Assembly (NCBI GenBank): GCA_936943315.1
Contig: CAKZJM010000114.1
Span: forward strand, 1-7,713
Length of the DNA: 7,713 bases
From: an uncultured Methylophilus sp.
GTDB lineage: Bacteria; Pseudomonadota; Gammaproteobacteria; Burkholderiales; Methylophilaceae
Direction: 5' to 3'
The notes below the pieces were generated by a model. It saw only the letters and a list, made by a program, of their open reading frames with translations. It was not told the DNA's origin and made no database searches. This document shows, piece after piece, positions 1 through 5,508 of the stretch (the stretch's first letter is position 1; every line of letters starts with the position of its first letter). The position numbers and the translations under genes are program-made.

Positions 1-863
1 CGGCTAACAGCACCGGCATGCACCTGATGGGTGTGATGCCGTCTGCAACCGGCATGCATGCACGCGCCATGCTCGAAGTGCCACGCAAAGCTTACCTGTT
101 ACTCAACATTGAGCCGGAACTGGATTGCCAGCATGCCGCACTGGCCAGTGCGGCCATGGCGAAAGCTGAGTGTGTGATTGCGCTGACTGCGTATAAGTCC
201 TCAGCCCTTGAGAATGCCGATATCCTGTTACCGATCACACCGTTTACTGAAACATCGGGCACCTTCATGAGTATGGAAGGCCGTGTACAAAGCTTCCAGG
301 CGGTTACACGTCCGTTGGGTGAGGCCCGCCCAGGCTGGAAAGTATTACGCGTGCTGGCCAATACGCTTGATTTACCCGGCTTTGACTTCAATAGTTCAGA
401 AGACGTTAAAAATGCCGTCTTCAACGGCGAGAAACCTTCTGCAGTGGTCTGGCGTAGCCTGAACAACAACCTGAAAGAGCTGGTTGAAATTCAGGTGAAC
501 ATCAAAAAAGAGGGGTTGCAGCGTATTGGTGAAGTCCCGCAATACGAGTTTGACCCGATTGTGCGCCGTTCTGCGCCTTTGCAAAAAACCAAATACAACA
601 TCCGGCCGATGGCGCGTATGCGTGCCGAACAACTGGCTGAACTTGGTTTAGCCGATGGTGATATTGTAGTGGCACGCCAGGATAAAGGCAGCGCAGTACT
701 GAAGGTGCGTCTGGATAACCACGTTGCCAAAGGCTGCGTGCGTGTCGCCGCCGCGCATCCGCTGACGGCTGGACTGGGTGACCTCATGGGCGATATCACC
801 ATTGAAAAAGCCACTCCTGAACAAGTCGCTATTTACGAAAAACAACTGACCGAGATGGCATAA
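1..863 (+). CDS. nuoG: NADH-quinone oxidoreductase subunit G, C-terminal part (5' end outside window)
   Basis: This is the last 286 codons of NuoG, the large Fe-S subunit of the complex I peripheral arm, which acts on the cytoplasmic side passing electrons from the NADH end toward NuoI. The reading frame is open from base 3, so the gene is cut by the window edge and the first ATG at 18 is an internal Met. The Fe-S binding N-terminal half is therefore not visible. What remains is the end of the molybdopterin-oxidoreductase-like domain: the family stretch FTETSGTF...MEGRVQSF lies at bases 243-296, followed by the GEARPGWKVLR segment. The beta-proteobacterial-type tail follows, with YEFDPIVRRSAPLQKT at 543-590 and a terminal small beta-rich region containing GLADGDIVV and AAHPLTAGLGDLMG. 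The TAA stop is one base before nuoH. The assignment rests on these motifs and on being directly upstream of nuoH. Confidence 0.95.
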   Translation, partial: ANSTGMHLMGVMPSATGMHARAMLEVPRKAYLLLNIEPELDCQHAALASAAMAKAECVIALTAYKSSALENADILLPITPFTETSGTFMSMEGRVQSFQAVTRPLGEARPGWKVLRVLANTLDLPGFDFNSSEDVKNAVFNGEKPSAVVWRSLNNNLKELVEIQVNIKKEGLQRIGEVPQYEFDPIVRRSAPLQKTKYNIRPMARMRAEQLAELGLADGDIVVARQDKGSAVLKVRLDNHVAKGCVRVAAAHPLTAGLGDLMGDITIEKATPEQVAIYEKQLTEMA

Positions 864-864
864 C

Positions 865-1893
865 ATGCAATTTTTTGCTGATTTTTTTGGTTCTTACTGG
901 GCAGACGTACAACTGGTCGTATGGACGCTGATTAAGATTGTGGCGATTGTATTGCCACTGATGATTGGTGTGGCTTACCTGACACTGGCTGAGCGTAAGG
1001 TGATCGGCTACATGCAAGTGCGTATCGGGCCTAACCGTGTCGGCTATTTCGGTTTGTTACAACCACTGGCGGATGGCTTGAAACTGTTGTTCAAGGAAAT
1101 TATCCTGCCAACGGCCTCTAATAAAGCCTTGTTCTTTATCGGCCCGGTGTTGGCGATTGCGCCGGCGTTCGCAGCCTGGGCGGTGATCCCGTTTGATGCC
1201 ACCCTGGTGTTGGCAAATGTGGATGCCGGTTTACTCTACATCTTGGCCATGACATCGGTGGCGGTATACGGTGTAATCATTGCCGGTTGGGCCTCTAACT
1301 CCAAATATGCGTTCCTGGGCTCTTTGCGTTCTGCGGCACAGATTGTGTCTTATGAAATCGCCATGGGTTTTACGCTGGTTGGTGTACTCATGTGTGCCAA
1401 TTCGCTCAACCTCGGCAAAATCGTCATGGGCCAAGAGGGCGGTTTCTGGCATTGGTATTTCTTGCCATTGTTCCCGCTGTTTGTGGTGTATTTCATCAGT
1501 GCTGTGGCTGAAACCAACCGTGCCCCGTTTGACGTGGCCGAAGGCGAGTCCGAAATTGTGGCCGGTTTCCATGTGGAATATTCAGGCATGGCGTTCGCCG
1601 TGTTTTTCCTGGCCGAATATGCCAACATGATGCTGGTATCCATGCTGGCAGCCTTGATGTTCCTGGGTGGCTGGTTGTCCCCTGTACCATTCCTGCCGGA
1701 CAGCATCTTGTGGTTGCTAGCCAAAGTCGGCTTTTTGCTGTTCCTGTTCCTGTGGTTCCGTGCAACCTTCCCGCGTTACCGCTATGACCAGATCATGCGT
1801 CTGGGCTGGAAAGTGTTTATTCCCATCACGCTGGTTTGGATTATTGTGGTTGCGGCCATGATGCAAACCCAGTGGGCTTATCTGTTCCACTAA
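865..1893 (+). CDS. nuoH: NADH-quinone oxidoreductase subunit H
   Basis: This 342-residue polytopic membrane protein is the NuoH (ND1) subunit, which with NuoB and NuoD forms the quinone-binding cavity and couples the peripheral and membrane arms of complex I. Its family signatures are in order: AERKVIGYMQVRIGPNRVG at residues 42-60; the charged run GWASNSKYAFLGSLRSAAQ at 141-159 followed by VSYEIAMG; the acidic loop ETNRAPFDVAEGESE at 216-230 continuing to the Glu of HVEYSG; and RATFPRYRYDQ at 299-309. About eight hydrophobic helices are visible, and the length is typical of the family. The ATG starts one base after the nuoG stop. A weak purine stretch (GAGATGG, 852-858) lies six bases upstream, so translation is probably coupled to nuoG. 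The start region contains T runs of six and seven (871-876, 882-888) encoding Phe pairs. No key residue appears to be missing. Confidence 0.98.
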   Translation: MQFFADFFGSYWADVQLVVWTLIKIVAIVLPLMIGVAYLTLAERKVIGYMQVRIGPNRVGYFGLLQPLADGLKLLFKEIILPTASNKALFFIGPVLAIAPAFAAWAVIPFDATLVLANVDAGLLYILAMTSVAVYGVIIAGWASNSKYAFLGSLRSAAQIVSYEIAMGFTLVGVLMCANSLNLGKIVMGQEGGFWHWYFLPLFPLFVVYFISAVAETNRAPFDVAEGESEIVAGFHVEYSGMAFAVFFLAEYANMMLVSMLAALMFLGGWLSPVPFLPDSILWLLAKVGFLLFLFLWFRATFPRYRYDQIMRLGWKVFIPITLVWIIVVAAMMQTQWAYLFH

Positions 1894-1937
1894 TTTGAAA
1901 AACGCCTTGGCTCGGGAAACGCAGACATACAGAATTT

Positions 1938-1942
1938 GGAAA
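1938..1942 (+). promoter_or_regulatory. Weak ribosome binding site of nuoI
   Basis: GGAAA lies seven bases before the ATG at 1950. It is a weak match to the Shine-Dalgarno core but correctly spaced, and it supports that ATG as the start. The rest of the 56-base nuoH-nuoI gap shows no hairpin or clear promoter by eye. Confidence 0.45.
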
Positions 1943-1949
1943 CCTTACC

Positions 1950-2441
1950 ATGTTGAACGCAATTAAAAACACATTGGGCAGTTTGATGTTATGGGAAATG
2001 CTGAAAGGCATGGCCCTGACCGGACGTTATTTCTTCGCCAAGAAAATTACGATCCAGTATCCCGAAGAGCGTACGCCGCAGTCTAACCGCTTTCGCGGGT
2101 TACACGCTTTGCGCCGCTACCCTAATGGGGAAGAGCGTTGCATTGCCTGCAAGTTGTGCGAAGCAGTGTGCCCAGCCTTGGCGATTACTATCGAATCAGA
2201 GCAGCGCGACGATGGCACCCGCCGCACCACACGCTACGATATTGATTTGACCAAATGTATTTTCTGCGGATTTTGTGAAGAATCCTGCCCGGTAGATAGC
2301 ATTGTAGAAACCCGTATTTTTGATTATCACGGTGAGCAACGCGGCGACCTGCTTTATACCAAGCAGATGTTGCTGGAAGTCGGCGATAAATATGAGGCGC
2401 AAATTGCAGCAGACCGCGCCCAGGATAAAGTTTACAGATAA
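1950..2441 (+). CDS. nuoI: NADH-quinone oxidoreductase subunit I (2x[4Fe-4S])
   Basis: This 163-residue ferredoxin-like subunit of the complex I peripheral arm carries clusters N6a and N6b and relays electrons toward NuoB and the quinone site. Two complete Cx2Cx2Cx3CP motifs are seen: Cys 64, 67, 70, 74 (CIACKLCEAVCP) and Cys 103, 106, 109, 113 (CIFCGFCEESCP). Each motif's fourth Cys normally completes the other cluster, as in 8Fe ferredoxins. The N-terminus (about residues 1-30) is an amphipathic, hydrophobic stretch that packs on the membrane arm in this family, followed by the conserved YPEER and RGLHALRRYPNGEERC segments. The C-terminus (RGDLLYTKQMLLEVGDKYE and a short tail ending KVYR) and the length are typical of the beta-proteobacterial form. 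The gene sits between nuoH and nuoJ as in other nuo operons, with the longest intergenic gaps of the window on either side. Confidence 0.98.
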   Translation: MLNAIKNTLGSLMLWEMLKGMALTGRYFFAKKITIQYPEERTPQSNRFRGLHALRRYPNGEERCIACKLCEAVCPALAITIESEQRDDGTRRTTRYDIDLTKCIFCGFCEESCPVDSIVETRIFDYHGEQRGDLLYTKQMLLEVGDKYEAQIAADRAQDKVYR

Positions 2442-2476
2442 AACAGACAGATGAGCGTGTACCGATAAGGGCGATC

Positions 2477-2483
2477 AGGAAGA
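2477..2483 (+). promoter_or_regulatory. Ribosome binding site of nuoJ
   Basis: AGGAAGA ends three bases before the nuoJ ATG at 2487, with the AGGA core six bases away. It is a good Shine-Dalgarno sequence at the 3' end of the 45-base nuoI-nuoJ gap and supports the chosen start over alternatives further inside. Confidence 0.7.
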
Positions 2484-2486
2484 ATC

Positions 2487-3110
2487 ATGTTATTTACCGA
2501 TATAGTTTTTTATGTGCTGGCAGCGATATTGCTGTTTTCCGGCATCCGGGTGATCACCACCCGCAACCCCGTGCATGCTGCCTTGTTCCTGGTGCTGGCG
2601 TTTTTTACCGCCGCCGGGATTTGGCTGTTGCTGGAAGCCGAATTCCTTGCCATTGCGCTTATCCTGGTTTACGTGGGCGCGGTCATGGTGCTGTTCCTGT
2701 TTGTGGTCATGATGCTGGATATTAACCTCGATAAATTACGCGAAGGCTTCTGGGAATACCTGCCCATGGCTGGCCTGATTGGGGTGCTCATGGTGGTTGA
2801 AATGACCATGGTGCTGGCTGAGAAAAACTTGCAGCCTACCAAAACAGTGGAACTACCTGCCAATTACAGTAATACGGCAGCGCTGGGCAAAGTCTTGTAT
2901 ACCGACTACCTGTTGCCATTTGAGCTTGCGGCGGTGGTGTTGCTGGTCGCCATGATTGCTGCCATTGTCTTGACCCTGCGCGAGCGCAAGGACAATAAAT
3001 CCATGAATCCGGCCGAGCAGGTTAAAGTCAAGCGCAACGACAGGCTGCGCATTGTCTCCATGCCTGCAGAAGTAGAAGCGCCGGCACCGTCTACCGAGGA
3101 GAAAAAGTAA
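2487..3110 (+). CDS. nuoJ: NADH-quinone oxidoreductase subunit J
   Basis: This 207-residue membrane subunit (ND6 family) sits in the membrane arm between NuoH and the antiporter-like subunits. Five hydrophobic helices are visible. The third contains the conserved family stretch ALILVYVGAVMVLFLFVVMM (residues 57-76), the region that forms the pi-bulge linked to coupling in complex I structures. The RNPVHAALFLVLAFF segment at 26-40 and the last helix after TDYLLPFELAAVVLL (139-153) are also characteristic. After the last helix, at about residue 163, comes a polar, charged tail of roughly 45 residues ending APSTEEKK. This makes the protein somewhat longer than the E. coli homologue (about 184 residues). 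A similar extension is, as I recall, common in beta-proteobacteria. The TAA stop is two bases before the nuoK start, and the nuoK ribosome binding site lies within the last codons. Confidence 0.97.
   Translation: MLFTDIVFYVLAAILLFSGIRVITTRNPVHAALFLVLAFFTAAGIWLLLEAEFLAIALILVYVGAVMVLFLFVVMMLDINLDKLREGFWEYLPMAGLIGVLMVVEMTMVLAEKNLQPTKTVELPANYSNTAALGKVLYTDYLLPFELAAVVLLVAMIAAIVLTLRERKDNKSMNPAEQVKVKRNDRLRIVSMPAEVEAPAPSTEEKK
3096..3101 (+). promoter_or_regulatory. Ribosome binding site of nuoK, inside the nuoJ 3' end
   Basis: GAGGAG lies eleven bases before the nuoK ATG at 3113 and within the codons for the NuoJ C-terminal Glu residues. The strong core and its position inside the upstream gene fit translationally coupled expression of nuoJ and nuoK. 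Confidence 0.65.
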
Positions 3111-3112
3111 TC

Positions 3113-3418
3113 ATGGTCGGTTTGTCTCACTACCTGATTCTGGGTGCACTGATGTTTGCCATCAGCGTGATCGGTATTTTCCTTAATCGTAAAAATGTGA
3201 TTATTTTGCTAATGGCCATTGAGCTGATGCTGCTGGCGGTCAATTTGAATTTCGTTGCTTTTTCACACTACCTGAACGATATCGCAGGACAGGTGTTCGT
3301 GTTTTTTATCCTGACCGTCGCTGCGGCTGAATCCGCCATCGGTCTGGCGATCCTGGTGGTATTGTTCCGTAATCTGCGTACCATCAACGTCGATGATCTG
3401 GATCAATTAAAAGGTTAA
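3113..3418 (+). CDS. nuoK: NADH-quinone oxidoreductase subunit K
   Basis: This 101-residue, three-helix membrane subunit (ND4L/MrpC family) lies between NuoJ and NuoN and contributes to the central proton path of complex I. The two conserved buried acids are present. Glu37, in the second helix (NVIILLMAIELMLLAVNLNF), corresponds to E. coli GluK36. Glu73, in the third helix (FFILTVAAAESAIGLAILV), corresponds to GluK72. The length equals the usual family length. The start is two bases after the nuoJ stop, and the stop is two bases before the GTG of nuoL, so the three genes are tightly packed. The final residues (NVDDLDQLKG) form the usual short charged end. Confidence 0.98.
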   Translation: MVGLSHYLILGALMFAISVIGIFLNRKNVIILLMAIELMLLAVNLNFVAFSHYLNDIAGQVFVFFILTVAAAESAIGLAILVVLFRNLRTINVDDLDQLKG

Positions 3419-3420
3419 GC

Positions 3421-5508
3421 GTGATGACAATAAAACAAATCCTGATGTTGATTCCCGTGCTGCCTTTGCTGGCAGCCGCCGTGGTCGGTATTTTCCGCAA
3501 TTACCTGCCGCGCTGGGCCGCCCATGTGCTGACCATTGCCGGTGTTGGCGCAGCCTTTGCGCTCTCAGCGTATATTTTTAAGCAGACCCTGAACGGTTTT
3601 ACGCTTAACGAAGCCGTGTATACCTGGCTGAATTCAGGCAGTGTGCATTTTGAAGTCGGATTCCTGATTGATAACCTGAGCGCCATGATGATGGTCGTGG
3701 TGACCTTTGTCTCGCTCATGGTGCATATCTACACCATAGGCTACATGGAAGAAGATCCAGGCTATAGCCGCTTCTTCAGCTATATCTCGCTGTTTACCTT
3801 CTCCATGCTGATGCTGGTCATGAGCAACAACTTCATGCAGCTGTTCTTTGGCTGGGAAGCGGTTGGCCTAGTGTCTTACCTGCTGATTGGCTTCTGGTTT
3901 ACGCGCCCAACCGCCATTTACGCCAACCTCAAAGCTTTCTTGGTTAACCGGGTAGGGGACTTTGGTTTTCTGCTAGGCATAGGCATGGTGCTGTATTACT
4001 TTGGCAGCCTCGATTACGCAACGGTCTTCCAGCATGCGCCTGAGCTTGCAGATACCCAGGTAAATCTGCTCGGCAATTGCCAATGGTCTTTAATGACCGT
4101 CACCTGTTTGCTGCTGTTTGTCGGTGCCATGGGTAAATCTGCCCAGGTGCCCTTGCATGTGTGGCTGCCGGATTCCATGGAAGGTCCAACACCGATTTCC
4201 GCCTTGATCCACGCGGCGACCATGGTGACCGCGGGCATCTTTATGGTGGCACGTATGTCGCCACTTTATGAGTTGTCGACTACTGCCTTGTCAACAGTGA
4301 TGGTGATTGGTGCAATTACCGCTTTGTTTATGGGTTTCCTTGGCATTATCCAGAACGATATCAAACGGGTGGTGGCTTACTCCACCTTGTCGCAACTCGG
4401 CTACATGACGGTGGCACTCGGCGCTTCGGCGTATACAGTGGCCATTTTCCACCTGATGACGCACGCATTCTTTAAAGCGCTGTTGTTCCTCGGTGCGGGT
4501 TCTGTGATCATGGGCATGCACCATGACCAGGATATCCGCAACATGGGTAACCTGAAAAAATACCTGCCAATTACCTGGATTACCTCATTGATTGGCTCAC
4601 TGGCCTTGATTGGGACGCCATTTTTTGCCGGCTTTTATTCCAAAGACAGCATTATTGAAGCCGTCGAGTTATCTCACATCCCAGGCAGCGGCTTTGCTTA
4701 TTTTGCCGTAATTGTTGGTGTGTTTGTCACTGCATTCTACTCGTTCCGCCTCTACTTCCTGGTGTTTCATGGGGAGGAGAAATGGCGCCATGCCAAGCAT
4801 GACGACCATGCGCATGCCGCACACCATGACCAGGCACACAAAGATGCGCATGATGACCACGCGCATGATGACCATGCACATGATGATGCACATCACCATG
4901 GTTTGGGCCCGAATGAGAATCCGCACGAGCCAGGCTGGGTGGTGACCTTGCCATTAGCCTTGCTGGCGATCCCGTCATTAGTGATAGGCTATATCGCGCT
5001 GGAACCGATGTTGTATGGCGACTTCTTCAAGAATGTGATTTTTGTCAACTCTGAAGCCCATCCTGCCATGGAACACCTGGCGCATCATTACCATGAATTC
5101 ATGCACAGCCCAGCTGGTATGGCGATTCATGGCTTCGCGAGCCTGCCATTTTTCCTTGCGGCTTCAGGGGTGTTGCTGTCGTGGTTTTTCTACATGAAGC
5201 GGCCAGATATCCCTGCCGCCATCAAAGCCCGGTTTATCGTGATTTACAACGTGCTGGAAAACAAATACGGATTTGACAGCTTTAATGAAAAATTCTTTGC
5301 CGGTGGTTCACGCTGCCTGGGTAGCCTGTTGTGGAAGTTTGGTGACATCAGCCTGATTGATGGTGCCATGGTCAACGGCACCGCCAATACCATGGGCAAA
5401 ATCGCGGCCAAAATACGCAACCTGCAATCCGGTTTAATTTATCACTACGCCTTTGCGATGATTATTGGCGTATTCCTCCTCATGACTTTCTTTATCAAAA
5501 TTAACTAA
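3421..5508 (+). CDS. nuoL: NADH-quinone oxidoreductase subunit L, with His/Asp-rich loop insertion
   Basis: This is the distal antiporter-like proton-channel subunit (ND5 family) at the far end of the complex I membrane arm. Numbered from the GTG at 3421 it has 695 residues, about 80 more than E. coli NuoL (613). The functional residues are present: Glu146 in FFGWEAVGL (E. coli E144), Lys239 in GAMGKSAQVPLHVWLPDSM (K229), His264 (H254), His344 and His348 (H334, H338), Lys352 (K342), and Lys408-Asp409 in FYSKDS (K399, D400). The C-terminal part has the long amphipathic lateral helix (about 595-670) and the anchoring last helix (674-692). The extra length is mainly a His/Asp-rich segment at 457-493 after SFRLYFLVFHGEE and a second polar, His-containing loop at about 540-570. 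The start is either GTG at 3421 or the adjacent ATG at 3424; AAGG at 3411-3414 is six or nine bases away, so both are possible. The TAA overlaps the ATG of nuoM. Confidence 0.97.
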   Translation: MMTIKQILMLIPVLPLLAAAVVGIFRNYLPRWAAHVLTIAGVGAAFALSAYIFKQTLNGFTLNEAVYTWLNSGSVHFEVGFLIDNLSAMMMVVVTFVSLMVHIYTIGYMEEDPGYSRFFSYISLFTFSMLMLVMSNNFMQLFFGWEAVGLVSYLLIGFWFTRPTAIYANLKAFLVNRVGDFGFLLGIGMVLYYFGSLDYATVFQHAPELADTQVNLLGNCQWSLMTVTCLLLFVGAMGKSAQVPLHVWLPDSMEGPTPISALIHAATMVTAGIFMVARMSPLYELSTTALSTVMVIGAITALFMGFLGIIQNDIKRVVAYSTLSQLGYMTVALGASAYTVAIFHLMTHAFFKALLFLGAGSVIMGMHHDQDIRNMGNLKKYLPITWITSLIGSLALIGTPFFAGFYSKDSIIEAVELSHIPGSGFAYFAVIVGVFVTAFYSFRLYFLVFHGEEKWRHAKHDDHAHAAHHDQAHKDAHDDHAHDDHAHDDAHHHGLGPNENPHEPGWVVTLPLALLAIPSLVIGYIALEPMLYGDFFKNVIFVNSEAHPAMEHLAHHYHEFMHSPAGMAIHGFASLPFFLAASGVLLSWFFYMKRPDIPAAIKARFIVIYNVLENKYGFDSFNEKFFAGGSRCLGSLLWKFGDISLIDGAMVNGTANTMGKIAAKIRNLQSGLIYHYAFAMIIGVFLLMTFFIKIN
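4789..4899 (+). other. His/Asp-rich segment within NuoL
   Basis: Residues 457-493 of NuoL consist of 15 His, 10 Asp, 9 Ala, 2 Lys and 1 Gln. The segment lies between two hydrophobic helices (ending SFRLYFLVFHG, and resuming at PGWVVTLPLALLAIP). E. coli NuoL has a much shorter loop here that also contains a few His. By the known NuoL topology (N-terminus periplasmic, 16 helices) the loop would be cytoplasmic if it follows helix 13; that placement is inferred from helix counting. Such compositions commonly bind divalent metals, but nothing in the sequence proves this. Confidence 0.85.
4846..4890 (+). repeat. 15-bp tandem repeat, about three units, inside nuoL
   Basis: Two units (4846-4860 and 4861-4875) differ at one base and encode Ala-His-Asp-Asp-His twice. 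A third, more diverged unit (4876-4890) encodes AHDDA. The unit length is a multiple of three, so gain or loss of units would keep the nuoL frame. It is a coding minisatellite, not an intergenic element. Confidence 0.8.

Noticed and set aside
92..866. Minus-strand open frames opposite nuoG
   Set aside because: The + strand shows continuous, recognisable NuoG sequence; the opposite frames have no family resemblance and overlap it fully.
1280..1765. Alternative-frame ORFs over nuoH
   Set aside because: They are Trp/Pro/Arg-rich shadow translations without family motifs, while nuoH carries all its family signatures here.
1894..1949. Possible internal promoter or terminator in the nuoH-nuoI gap
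   Set aside because: No clear -35/-10 pair and no stem-loop with a T run could be found by eye, and the surrounding genes form one complex in standard order.
2451..2468. Tiny ORF ATG-AGC-GTG-TAC-CGA-TAA between nuoI and nuoJ as a leader peptide
   Set aside because: It has only five codons and no ribosome binding site of its own, and no attenuator-like hairpin follows. It is more simply explained by chance or by the echo of the nuoI end.
4789..4899. CRISPR array or other intergenic repeat array
   Set aside because: The repeats are 15 bp, directly adjacent without spacers, and lie in frame inside a conserved gene.
4669..4978. Open frames on the minus strand and in the +2 frame over the His-rich part of nuoL (Met/His-rich proteins)
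   Set aside because: They are shadows created by the repeated CAT/GAT/GAC/GCG codons of nuoL. Their low-complexity Met/Val/Ile or His composition mirrors that repeat, and they have no recognisable domain.
3421..5508. NuoL-like Mrp or other cation antiporter subunit instead of complex I NuoL
   Set aside because: The gene sits in exact nuoK-L-M-N order and has the long lateral helix plus final anchor helix characteristic of NuoL.
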